NCBI GenBank assembly: GCA_003663175.1
Contig: QMZM01000005.1
Span: 1-26,464 of the forward strand
DNA: 26,464 nt
Direction of reading: 5' to 3'
Source of the DNA: Candidatus Altarchaeales archaeon
GTDB taxonomy: Archaea > Altiarchaeota > Altiarchaeia > IMC4 > QMZM01
Of this stretch, positions 7,738 to 15,867 are shown one piece after another (position 1 is the stretch's first letter; the number at the start of each line of letters is the position of its first letter). Position numbers and translations under genes: made by a program. The notes beneath the pieces are model-generated. The model was not told where the DNA came from and did no database searches. It saw only the letters and a program-made list of their open reading frames with translations.

Positions 7738-8275
7738 ACTTGTCTTTTGTGTCCTCTTCATCTCCCTTTTCCTCGTCAACCCTTACATATCTCTCAATAA
7801 ATTCATCCATGTCCTTAATCTGGAAATATTCACGAAATTTTGGCGTCACGGTTAAAATTCTTGTTCTTCCACACCTTTTTCTCTCGACGAGTCCCATCTT
7901 CACGAGGAATCTCACATATTCGTATATCCTGTTCCCCCTCTCCCTCGCGAGATCAGACTGTTTTATTGGTTGTTCATATGCTATTAGAGCCAATGTCTTT
8001 AGAATTGGAGCGGGAATCTCGGTCTCTGGAATCAGATGGATGACACACCCCTCTAAGTCGTTCCTAACCTTCATTATATATGAACTTCCATCTTTCTGAA
8101 TCTCGATCCCAGATTTCCTCTCTCTGTATTCATTCACGAGTTCGTCTGCGCATCTCCTCACAACCCCCAAATTTCCAGAACCACAGATCTTTGCCAACTC
8201 CTCAATACTCATGCTCCTACCGGATGCGAACAAAGCCGCCTCAATCAACTCCTTGATCTCTGTACTCAATTTCAT
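7736..8275 (-). CDS. scpB: SMC-associated segregation and condensation protein ScpB
   Basis: Winged-helix protein that, with ScpA (kleisin), binds SMC in chromosome condensation and segregation. Recognised by the N-terminal ELIEAALFASGRSMSIEELA, the central ALIAYEQPIKQSDLARERG, the following LVERKRCGRTRILTVT wing and TPKFREYF. 179 residues from ATG 8275; the longest frame begins at TTG 8284, which has no ribosome site, while a TATA-like AT run lies about 23 bases before the ATG. The tail is acidic and lysine-rich. Neither scpA nor smc, its usual partners, is in the window. Confidence 0.9.
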   Translation of the reverse strand: MKLSTEIKELIEAALFASGRSMSIEELAKICGSGNLGVVRRCADELVNEYRERKSGIEIQKDGSSYIMKVRNDLEGCVIHLIPETEIPAPILKTLALIAYEQPIKQSDLARERGNRIYEYVRFLVKMGLVERKRCGRTRILTVTPKFREYFQIKDMDEFIERYVRVDEEKGDEEDTKDK

Positions 8276-8289
8276 CTCCCTCAATTCTT

Positions 8290-8329
8290 AATTATATTTT
8301 TATTCAAAATGTGCATATTATATTTATAG
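8290..8329. promoter_or_regulatory. Divergent promoter region between scpB and the 172-aa gene
   Basis: An AT-rich spacer with a plus-strand CATATTATATTTATAG (8314-8329) about 24 bases before ATG 8342, and a minus-strand AATAAAAATATAATT-like stretch about 23 bases before the scpB ATG. Both would produce leaderless or nearly leaderless mRNAs. Neither start has a Shine-Dalgarno site, which fits. Confidence 0.4.
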
Positions 8330-8341
8330 AAAATTAAAAAA

Positions 8342-8860
8342 ATGAAACACACTGTAGCGCTGAGTTGCTCATATCATGGAAAGAATGTCGAGAATTTGTT
8401 TAGAAATCTTCCTCAGAGGGGAATTCTTCAAATTGCATTTGTTGGCAGAGAGATCACAATGCAGGTAAGGAGTGAAAACTTAGATGAAATTAAGAGTTCA
8501 TTGAAGAGATTGGGGGTTAGCAATATCTCAATAATGGAATGGAAAAAAATTGGCACAACACTTTCAAACTCTGGGAAAGGAACCGACAACAATAACATTG
8601 TCAAGATTTCTTTGATTCCATCACACTCCGGAGATGGCTTAGTTCAGTTGGCATTTCTATCAGAGTCAGATGTTGATGATAACATAATATTCAGAATAAA
8701 ATCCGTAATTGAAGACATTCTACAGAATGCCGGCATAACAGATGTTCTCTACACAATACATATAATGAAGACTGCCGAGGAAGAGGAATTGATAAGGGCG
8801 GTATCCCTTGCAACGATAAAGGCAATATTTGATTCTGGTGGAGTCGTTAATATTGACTGA
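8342..8860 (+). CDS. Hypothetical protein, 172 aa
   Basis: No family recognised. It looks soluble with two similar alpha/beta halves: about residues 1-65 (strand, helix, strand REITMQVRSE, helix, strand ISIMEWKK) and about 87-172 (strand IVKISLIPSH, helix, strand VLYTIHIMK, helix). They are joined by a polar linker rich in Ser, Gly and Asn (about 72-85). A cysteine and histidine lie close together in LSCSYHGKN. There is no signal peptide or membrane segment. The ATG is probably leaderless. It is transcribed alone, divergent from scpB and convergent with fae-hps, so context gives no clear role. Confidence 0.72.
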   Translation: MKHTVALSCSYHGKNVENLFRNLPQRGILQIAFVGREITMQVRSENLDEIKSSLKRLGVSNISIMEWKKIGTTLSNSGKGTDNNNIVKISLIPSHSGDGLVQLAFLSESDVDDNIIFRIKSVIEDILQNAGITDVLYTIHIMKTAEEEELIRAVSLATIKAIFDSGGVVNID

Positions 8861-8885
8861 TTCTTAATTTTTATAATCAATTGCA

Positions 8886-10070
8886 TTACTCCACATGCAC
8901 TCTTTTCAGGTCGATATCTCCTCCCAATAGATTTATAAACAGCCTCGTTGATCTCTCTATGTCCTTTGATTGAGTTATGAATCTTCCAACGATAATTATA
9001 TCTGCTCCCTGCTTAAGAGCAACTGGGACCGTATCTGGTTCTATGCCGCCAGCAACAGCAACCATTATCTTATCCCCAAATTCCTTCCTTATTTCCTTTA
9101 TCGCTTGCCACCTAATCTCTTGGGTCTTTTCTGAGTCAATTGCCCTGTGGATTATAACGATATCCGGCAATTCCTTCAATGATTTTAATTTCTTTACCGG
9201 ATCTTCGACATTCATCATATCAACAATTGCATAAATTCCCAACCTCTTTGCTTCATATATAAATTTATCAATTACCTCCGGTGTTGCCAAGCCAGAAGCA
9301 ACGACACCATCGGCACCCTCATCAAATGCAACATCGACCTCCACTTGACCAACATCTAATGTCTTTAGGTCGGCAATCATAAATTCACTCTTTGCCACCT
9401 CTCTCAATTCATTTATCACCTTTGTTCCATATTTTTTAATTAGAGGTGTTCCAGCCTCGAGAATAATCTTATCAGATTTTGGGATTTCCCTAAGAATCTG
9501 TTTGGTTCTTTCCAAATCTGGGATATCTAATGCTATCTGCAAGTAAGGCCTATTCCATCTTGGTAATCTCGGGACGCGAAAGCCCATTATTGGATGCACC
9601 GCCCTGTCCTTATCATACATTATTTTTTCAAGTGATGGGTAATCCTGTAATGCCCTTTTTAATGCTAATTTTGTCGCACCATAATTATATTGATAGATCT
9701 TCCTAAAATCCTTTGCGTCCGGATGGATAAAAACGGAAGCGATTATCACCCAATCCTCGATCTTTTCTTTTGGAATTATTCCCTCTTCGACAGCATCGGC
9801 AACTGCCTTTGCAACTGCAGCCTGTGCCGGTCCAAAGATTTTTACCGCATCATCCATGTCCTCAACCGTTACCTTTGGTATCACTAATGTATAGGGCTTT
9901 GCTGGGAGATTTGGTCTTATTACAGATAAGAGTGGGGTATGTCCGGCAGACAAATGCGAAAGAGAATTCGCAAATGCCTGACCCACATAACCCTCCTTAT
10001 CGCCTATAATGAGATCAACATGCGCAACTTCATTTCCCTTTCCAACTAATGCCTCTCCTATCTTGAACAT
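8886..10070 (-). CDS. fae-hps: Bifunctional formaldehyde-activating enzyme / hexulose-6-phosphate synthase
   Basis: Fusion of Fae (about 1-165), which condenses formaldehyde with tetrahydromethanopterin to methylene-H4MPT, and Hps (about 175-394), a TIM-barrel aldolase joining formaldehyde and ribulose 5-phosphate or the reverse. The Fae half has catalytic H17 in NEVAHVDLI, FGPAQAAVAKAV and HPIMGF; the Hps half has ADLKTLDVG with the family DxKxxD motif. In archaea lacking the oxidative pentose phosphate pathway the enzyme is thought to make ribulose 5-phosphate while trapping the released formaldehyde. 394 residues from ATG 10070; the in-frame TTG two codons upstream is less likely because Fae proteins start xFKIGEALVG. 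The partner isomerase is at 5309-5923. pgk lies 58 bases upstream. Confidence 0.95.
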   Translation of the reverse strand: MFKIGEALVGKGNEVAHVDLIIGDKEGYVGQAFANSLSHLSAGHTPLLSVIRPNLPAKPYTLVIPKVTVEDMDDAVKIFGPAQAAVAKAVADAVEEGIIPKEKIEDWVIIASVFIHPDAKDFRKIYQYNYGATKLALKRALQDYPSLEKIMYDKDRAVHPIMGFRVPRLPRWNRPYLQIALDIPDLERTKQILREIPKSDKIILEAGTPLIKKYGTKVINELREVAKSEFMIADLKTLDVGQVEVDVAFDEGADGVVASGLATPEVIDKFIYEAKRLGIYAIVDMMNVEDPVKKLKSLKELPDIVIIHRAIDSEKTQEIRWQAIKEIRKEFGDKIMVAVAGGIEPDTVPVALKQGADIIIVGRFITQSKDIERSTRLFINLLGGDIDLKRVHVE

Positions 10071-10128
10071 TTTCAATCAATTTTATGAATTTATGAATTA
10101 CAATAATAAAAATCTTCCAAAATCTCTC

Positions 10129-11340
10129 TTATCCTTGCCTCAGAACCTCGACCGCCGGTAACTTATAACCGGCAAGTAAACTTATAAATGCCCCTCCACC
10201 AGAACTTATGTGATTTATCTTATTCTCAATATTCAACTTCCTTGCAGATGCAACTAAATGTCCACCACCTATAATAGAGAATGCATCCGAATCTGCAATA
10301 GCCTTTATTATCTCCACTGTACCTTTAGCAAAGTCATCAATTTCAAATATCCCCAATGCTCCCTTTGCAAATACAGTCTTGCATTTATTAATTATCCTCT
10401 TATAATTTTTAATTGTCTTTTCACCTATATCGGAGATTCTGAAATTCGTTGGTAATTCCGAGACTGGAATCTCCATTCTCTCTCCATGCTTATCCAGTGC
10501 CACATCCACTGGTAGGAGGATTCTATCTTCATAATCATTCAATAGCGATTTTGCGACATCTATCTGATCAACCATTTTCTTTCCACGAATAAATTCTATA
10601 CTTGGTTCACCAATTCTATAGCCCCTTGCAGCAAGGAATATATTTGCAACAACACCCCCCGTCAAAATGTATTCTGTGCCATTCTCGAGGGCAAGTTTTG
10701 CTGCCCTTATTGAATCATCCGCCTTGGTCCCTCCAAGTATAAATGCTACCGGCTTTTTCGGGTGTCGCATTATGTTCCATATCGCATTTAGTTCCTTTTC
10801 CATTAACCTACCAGCAACACTCTTAAGCACAAGGGGAAAACCAACCATACTTGGCTGAGAGCGATGAGCGGTTGCAAATGCATCATTCACATAGACATCC
10901 GCTATCTTACTCAATCTTCTAACAAGATATGTCTTTGCCTGAGCATCTGGAGGTCTGTTCAACACTTCTTCAGAATAAAATCTAACATTCTCTAAGAGTA
11001 TTATATCTTTTTCTTTCATATTCCTTATCTCATTAATTGCATAGGAACTGAATATGGAATCTACATACCTTACTCTATGCTCTAAAATCTCTTCAAGGAA
11101 TCTTGCATGCTTTTCAAGTGTTGTGAAGTCTGCATCTCCCGGTCTTCCCTGATGTGCTAATAAGACGATCTTTGCGTTCTTCTCGATCAATTCCCTTATC
11201 GTTTCTCTGTGAGATAAAAACCTCCTATCATCAAGAATTTCTCCATTCTTCGGGTCTATCGGTGAATTTATATCTATTCTAACAATTGCGGTCTTTCCGT
11301 TAAAGTCGAAATCATCCATTGTTGGAATATCCTTGAACAT
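10129..11340 (-). CDS. pgk: Phosphoglycerate kinase
   Basis: Glycolysis/gluconeogenesis enzyme interconverting 1,3-bisphosphoglycerate + ADP and 3-phosphoglycerate + ATP. Motifs in order: VRIDINSPID near the N-terminus, AHQGRPGD, LLENVRFY, NDAFATAHRSQPSM, FILGGTKADDS, FAKGALGIFE, and the nucleotide-binding IIGGGHLVAS with SSGGGAF. The GGGH form and 403-residue length are typical of archaeal PGK. A GTG at 11349 opens the longest frame, but ATG 11340 sits four bases after a GGTGAT Shine-Dalgarno site and is chosen. fae-hps follows on the same strand. Confidence 0.96.
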   Translation of the reverse strand: MFKDIPTMDDFDFNGKTAIVRIDINSPIDPKNGEILDDRRFLSHRETIRELIEKNAKIVLLAHQGRPGDADFTTLEKHARFLEEILEHRVRYVDSIFSSYAINEIRNMKEKDIILLENVRFYSEEVLNRPPDAQAKTYLVRRLSKIADVYVNDAFATAHRSQPSMVGFPLVLKSVAGRLMEKELNAIWNIMRHPKKPVAFILGGTKADDSIRAAKLALENGTEYILTGGVVANIFLAARGYRIGEPSIEFIRGKKMVDQIDVAKSLLNDYEDRILLPVDVALDKHGERMEIPVSELPTNFRISDIGEKTIKNYKRIINKCKTVFAKGALGIFEIDDFAKGTVEIIKAIADSDAFSIIGGGHLVASARKLNIENKINHISSGGGAFISLLAGYKLPAVEVLRQG

Positions 11341-11344
11341 CTCT

Positions 11345-11350
11345 ATCACC
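11345..11350 (-). promoter_or_regulatory. Shine-Dalgarno site deciding the pgk start
   Basis: GGTGAT on the minus strand, matching the archaeal anti-Shine-Dalgarno complement GGAGGTGATC, four bases before ATG 11340. It overlaps the alternative GTG codon at 11349. Confidence 0.65.
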
Positions 11351-11414
11351 CTTAATAATAAAAATTAAAATAAAAATTAATTCAATAAAAATTATAAATG
11401 TAATAAAAGAAAAG

Positions 11415-11915
11415 ATGCTAGATATAGATAAAATCCTGTCAAGAAAGAGAGGGCAGAAGGACGTTGCAGAATTTTTATTGAGGAACGGAATAAGAATCTC
11501 TGAGGATGGGAAATTGTATTTGAAGGATATTGAAATTCCATATACATCAATTTCAAGGGTATTAAAGATCGATAGAAGGGTTGTTAAGGCAACGGTAAAT
11601 TCAATACTGAGAAATTCTGAACTGAAGAGAATATTCACGAAATTGGACTCCACCCCTCTGCTGAGAGATGTTGCTCCAGAACTTGGTTTTGGCGCTATAG
11701 AGATTATTCCAACCAATGCATCGGAAAAGGGAATAATTGCTGGAGTGACAAAGATAATTTCAGATGCCGGGATTTCTGTAAGACAGATAATTGCTGAGGA
11801 CCCGATGTTTGAGAATGCGGAAACAACAATAATAACAGAAAGACCGATTCCAAGGAAATTAATTAATAAGATGCTGAATGTGAAGGGTGTGAAGAAGGTA
11901 ATTGTTCTGAGTTAA
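11415..11915 (+). CDS. Predicted amino acid metabolism regulator, HTH + ACT domain
   Basis: 166 residues matching the archaeal ACT-domain regulator family (COG2150-like). The N-terminal ~75 residues carry a helix-turn-helix-like region, with EIPYTSISRVLKIDRRVVKATVNS as the likely recognition part. Residues about 90-166 form an ACT domain (GFGAIEIIPTNASEKGIIAG...VRQIIAEDP...TTIITERPIPRKLINKM), a fold that binds amino acids. It is expected to sense an amino acid and control gene expression or an enzyme; the target is unknown. It is divergent from pgk across a 74-base AT-rich spacer that contains only A/T runs, likely promoters. Confidence 0.82.
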   Translation: MLDIDKILSRKRGQKDVAEFLLRNGIRISEDGKLYLKDIEIPYTSISRVLKIDRRVVKATVNSILRNSELKRIFTKLDSTPLLRDVAPELGFGAIEIIPTNASEKGIIAGVTKIISDAGISVRQIIAEDPMFENAETTIITERPIPRKLINKMLNVKGVKKVIVLS

Positions 11916-11941
11916 ACGAGAGTTGGAAAAGTGAGGTCAAG

Positions 11942-11967
11942 ATTATTGGGCTAAATTATTAGGCTAA
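11942..11967. repeat. 13-bp tandem duplication across a stop codon
   Basis: ATTATTGGGCTAA (11942-11954) is followed directly by ATTATTAGGCTAA (11955-11967), 12 of 13 identical. It spans the TAG stop (11951-11953, minus strand) and last codons of the transglutaminase-like gene. Confidence 0.75.
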
Positions 11968-14074
11968 GTAGATAATCAATTAGTTTATTTATCTCCTCAA
12001 TTATCCTCTCGAGAATTCCAATCTCTCTAAACCCTATCTCATACTCCTTGGAATATTGATTATTTGCAATGTCTTTGTATTTGATAATAAATTTATTTTT
12101 TTGAATTTCCTTTTTTATATTTATTCTCTTCTTACCAAAAAGTTCGGGAATCTTCAATGTTTTATTATCGAGTATTATTTCTATATCTCTGGCAATGTCT
12201 CTATTCACATTCAAGTCTATGTTCAATTCCCTTCTATATGGATTATAAACCGCCTCCACATTCAATTCTGGTGCGTCGTAAACTCTCGTCTCAATGATCC
12301 TACTTAAATCGAGATCGATTCCACTTACATAGATTCTAATCTTTGTAAGTCCAGTCTCATTTAGGATTAACGGTATAGAAATAATTGAAATATTATCATT
12401 ATCTACAATTACATTCTTCACAACTCTATACCCCTTAGATTCAAGATAAATCCTTAGGTTCTGAGGAGTTGTCCTATTATTCCTTATCTTCAGAATTCCG
12501 TATTCCTTTTTATTTCTCCTTATAATTCTTGGAAATTCCATATCTTCCATGTATAGGTCTCCCTTTTCTTTAACATAATATTCTAAACTAAGAACATCGC
12601 CAGTCGATGTGTAAATAAGTAGGTTGTGCCTACCGACCTCCCTGGGAGTAAAAGAAATTCTTAGGTGTTTTTTCTTCGCCTTGCTCAAATCTATTGAAAA
12701 TTCGTTGAAATAGTTCCCATCTATAATTCCCAATCTTATTATCCCCTCCCCGTTCTTATTCTTTTTACTCCTATCTTTACCACTCTCTATATCAATGAAT
12801 ACCGTGATATTTGAATTTATATCAATGACGGAACTCGAGAGTTCTGCATTAATATCGATATCATCCAATGATTTTGTATTTACAATCAGATTAATTTCTT
12901 TCAATTCAAGGAATCTCGAACTGAGTAATAATGGGCAATAATAAAACATATTTTTCTCCAAATCCTTGGATATGTTTATAATCCAATATTCAATCCTTTC
13001 CTCTCCTGCCTTTAGTATTATGTACCTCTCTGGTTCGTCTATGGTGATGAATTTAAAGTCACTCTTGCAGTCATTCAATATGACCTTTAAAACTCCATAC
13101 TCCTTTGGCATTAACCTTAGGACAACAACCGCCGTGTCTCCCCGCCCAAATTCTTCTGAACTTATAAACAATTCGTAATCAATTGGCTTACCGAGAGTGT
13201 AATTTATGATTTTTATCTCAATGTTATCATTCCAGGAGGTATCTCCATGATCGGAGCCATAGACCATGAGACTATTTGACATAGAATTGTCATTACTAAT
13301 GCCAAATTTTATATGCGTTGCTTCTAAATTTCCAACCCTAAGACCCGTTGGATCAACTGGAATCCATTTACCCAAGTAAACTTCCGCATAGGCATGTCTC
13401 TCCCATTTTCCATTGCCGTACGCATAGTCAGATACAAATCTCGCTGGGATTCCAATGGCCCTAGAAAGTGCAATAAATAGTGTTGTAAATTCATCGCAAG
13501 TTCCCCTCTTATTCCTTAGAATCCATGTCGAGTTCATCGACACATCCCCAAGTGAGTGATCATACCTCAAATTATGATGAACCCATATTGCCAATCTTGC
13601 AATTCTCTCGAAGTCACTTCTAGAGCCATTGGTTATTGAATATGCTAATCTCCTTATCGTTGAATCATCGGAATTTATATTCCCCGTTGGTTCTATATAG
13701 ATATTAAATTCTGGCGGGATGTCATATTCCTTAGGAAGAAATTCCGTCTTTATTCTTGACACATGAAGAATTGAATTTATCGTATATTTCTCAATTCTAT
13801 CGGGATTTCTGAATTCTATATATGCAATTGAATTTCCCAAGGAATCATTTATAAGCCTTAATGGAACATCTGCGGAGATATTTACAACCTGGTTTTCAGA
13901 ACTCTGCGGAATCAATAGGTTTAGGATCATCTTGTTCGTAGTTAATGGAACCAAGATGCTACCATTCTGCACCACTTTGACTACTACCTCGGAAGTCAGA
14001 GATGGATCATTTATTTCTGCATTAACAAGAACGGTATTTATCACCAAGATAAACAATATTAATTTCTTTCTCAT
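11951..14074 (-). CDS. Secreted transglutaminase-like protein with Ig-like domains
   Basis: 707 residues from ATG 14074, beginning MRKKLILF with a hydrophobic stretch to about residue 19, a signal peptide. The longer frame from TTG 14140 would run over the start of queD and adds no signal-like N-terminus, so the ATG is chosen. After a beta-rich domain (about 25-130) comes a transglutaminase core with a complete Cys-His-Asp triad: C193 in RGTCDEFT, H227 in ERHAYAEV and D241 in PVDPTG. The rest (about 290-670) looks like several beta-sandwich (Ig/CARDB-like) repeats, and the C-terminus ends in a hydrophobic/amphipathic helix LIDYLLSLII that may bind the membrane. Such archaeal proteins may be extracellular proteases or cross-linkers; the substrate is unknown. 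Confidence 0.85.
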   Translation of the reverse strand: MRKKLILFILVINTVLVNAEINDPSLTSEVVVKVVQNGSILVPLTTNKMILNLLIPQSSENQVVNISADVPLRLINDSLGNSIAYIEFRNPDRIEKYTINSILHVSRIKTEFLPKEYDIPPEFNIYIEPTGNINSDDSTIRRLAYSITNGSRSDFERIARLAIWVHHNLRYDHSLGDVSMNSTWILRNKRGTCDEFTTLFIALSRAIGIPARFVSDYAYGNGKWERHAYAEVYLGKWIPVDPTGLRVGNLEATHIKFGISNDNSMSNSLMVYGSDHGDTSWNDNIEIKIINYTLGKPIDYELFISSEEFGRGDTAVVVLRLMPKEYGVLKVILNDCKSDFKFITIDEPERYIILKAGEERIEYWIINISKDLEKNMFYYCPLLLSSRFLELKEINLIVNTKSLDDIDINAELSSSVIDINSNITVFIDIESGKDRSKKNKNGEGIIRLGIIDGNYFNEFSIDLSKAKKKHLRISFTPREVGRHNLLIYTSTGDVLSLEYYVKEKGDLYMEDMEFPRIIRRNKKEYGILKIRNNRTTPQNLRIYLESKGYRVVKNVIVDNDNISIISIPLILNETGLTKIRIYVSGIDLDLSRIIETRVYDAPELNVEAVYNPYRRELNIDLNVNRDIARDIEIILDNKTLKIPELFGKKRINIKKEIQKNKFIIKYKDIANNQYSKEYEIGFREIGILERIIEEINKLIDYLLSLII

Positions 14075-14130
14075 GTTAGATATCACGACATTTGGATATA
14101 AAATTGAGAAGGAATATATTTTAATGAAAA

Positions 14131-14514
14131 ATGAAATCAAAAAGATTCAAGATAGGTAGGGTATTTCACTTTGATGCCGCCCATCAATTGAGACATTATA
14201 AGGGAAAATGCGAAAATCTTCACGGACATACCTACAGATTAGAGGTAGTGGTCTCCGGAAATATCTCGGATAATGGAATGGTGATAGACTTTAATAAACT
14301 CAAGAATTTGGTTGATAGAGAAATTCTCAAGGAATTGGACCACAGAAATCTCAATGAACTATTTGAACAGCCAACCGCAGAGAATATCGCTAAATGGATT
14401 TTTAAAAGATTGGGGGAGAGTATCAAAAGTGAGAATCTCGGAATTAATTTGTTTGAGGTAAGGCTATGGGAGGGGGATGGTAAATGGGTTTCCATCTCGG
14501 TAAATAATGATTAA
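14131..14514 (+). CDS. queD: 6-carboxytetrahydropterin synthase / 6-pyruvoyl-tetrahydropterin synthase family
   Basis: T-fold enzyme expected to make 6-carboxytetrahydropterin for 7-deazaguanine (archaeosine) synthesis. The zinc ligands H18 (FDAAHQL), H31 and H33 (LHGH) are present, as are the catalytic C27 in GKCENLHGH, H71 in ELDHRNLN and E114 in RLWEGDG. Presence of the Cys favours QueD over PTPS-III types, which have Glu. 127 residues is normal. It is divergent from the transglutaminase-like gene with 56 bases between and convergent with lysA. Other archaeosine genes are not in the window. Confidence 0.92.
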   Translation: MKSKRFKIGRVFHFDAAHQLRHYKGKCENLHGHTYRLEVVVSGNISDNGMVIDFNKLKNLVDREILKELDHRNLNELFEQPTAENIAKWIFKRLGESIKSENLGINLFEVRLWEGDGKWVSISVNND

Positions 14515-14562
14515 GATGAGAGTATCAATCGTCAGGGGTAATGATAGTTATATTAGAACAAT

Positions 14563-15819
14563 TCACTCGAGCAGATCCTTGGGAACCCTCTGGTTTCTTA
14601 GTAAATCCTCATGGGTTTCCCTTTCCCTTATCACCTCCACGGTCTCGCCCCAGATAAGGACCTCCGCGGGTCTTGGGCGAGAATTGTACTGAGAGGACAT
14701 TGAAAAGCCATACGCTCCGACATCCATAATTGCTATCAGATCCCCCCTCTCAATCCTCGGCAATCTCCTATTTTTTGCGAGTATATCGCCGGATTCACAG
14801 ATATTGCCGGCAATGTCATAGGTTTCTTCATTGATCTGATTCCATTTGTTTACAACATAGATTCTATGATAGGCATCATACATCACGGATCTCATAAATG
14901 CATTAAATCCGACATCAACATTGACAAATTTCTTGTATGGTGTTTCCTTTACACTGTTGACCCTGCAGAGTAAAACGGCAGAGTTTCCAACTATCCATCT
15001 CCCCGGCTCTAACCAGAGTTCTGGTTCATAATTTATTCTATCTATATATTCCCTTAATATTGGGACGATTCTGTTTGCAAGGATTTTTGGGCTTGCAACA
15101 TCCTCTCCCTTATATGAAATACCCAAGCCACCTCCGAGGTCGATAAATTCTAATCTAATTTCCAATTCATTATTCAATTTTTCAACGAATTCCATAATCT
15201 TTGTTGTTGTTTCTTCAAATACCCCCACATCGGTAATCTGAGAGCCTATATGTGTATGAATTCCAACTATCTCCAGATTCTCCATTTCCTTCGCGATTCT
15301 ATACGCGTTTAATGCAATTCCCCTTTCGATATGAAGACCGAATTTAGATTCCTTGAGTCCGGTCGCTATCTTTGGATTTGTTTTTGGATTGACAGATGGA
15401 TTTACCCTAAATGAAATTCTTGCCCTTTTTCCCAATTTATTTGCGATTCTATTCACAATACTCAGTTCATCCATCGAATCTATATTTATGATAACTCCCG
15501 CCCTTATACACTCCTCGATCTCCTCCTCGGTTTTGCTGTTATTTGTGAATATTATATGATACGGTTTAATACCAACATTCAATGCGGTCCTTAATTCGCA
15601 AAGTGATACGACATCAGCCCCCGCTCCCTCTTGGCGGAGGATATGACATATTGCGAGGTTTGAATTTGCCTTGTATGCATACAGGATTCTTGTCATCTTA
15701 TAGAGACTTTTAAATGCCGAAAGAAAAACCCTATAATTTTTTCTTATCACATCTTCATCATAGACATAGAGTGGAGTTCCAAACATCTCAGCAAGCTTCA
15801 TTAAGATTCTTGGTTCCAT
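14563..15819 (-). CDS. lysA: Diaminopimelate decarboxylase
   Basis: PLP fold-type III (alanine racemase-fold) enzyme for the last lysine step: meso-diaminopimelate to lysine + CO2. The PLP lysine K50 sits in YAYKANSN; other marks are GIHTHIGSQ, DLGGGLGISY, WLEPGRWIVGN, CESGDILAKNR and GAYGFSMSSQYNSRPRP. 418 residues is standard. It starts at an ATG with no obvious Shine-Dalgarno site, 48 bases after taw1 on the same strand, so the two may be cotranscribed. Confidence 0.96.
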   Translation of the reverse strand: MEPRILMKLAEMFGTPLYVYDEDVIRKNYRVFLSAFKSLYKMTRILYAYKANSNLAICHILRQEGAGADVVSLCELRTALNVGIKPYHIIFTNNSKTEEEIEECIRAGVIINIDSMDELSIVNRIANKLGKRARISFRVNPSVNPKTNPKIATGLKESKFGLHIERGIALNAYRIAKEMENLEIVGIHTHIGSQITDVGVFEETTTKIMEFVEKLNNELEIRLEFIDLGGGLGISYKGEDVASPKILANRIVPILREYIDRINYEPELWLEPGRWIVGNSAVLLCRVNSVKETPYKKFVNVDVGFNAFMRSVMYDAYHRIYVVNKWNQINEETYDIAGNICESGDILAKNRRLPRIERGDLIAIMDVGAYGFSMSSQYNSRPRPAEVLIWGETVEVIRERETHEDLLRNQRVPKDLLE

Positions 15820-15867
15820 TTCATTTCAATTAAAATAAATTGAAACTAAAGCATAAATTTGTATGAA

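Noticed and set aside
14075..14140. 22-residue N-terminal extension of the transglutaminase-like protein
   Set aside because: The extension starts at a TTG inside queD and would put the signal peptide in the middle; the ATG at 14074 gives a classic signal peptide.
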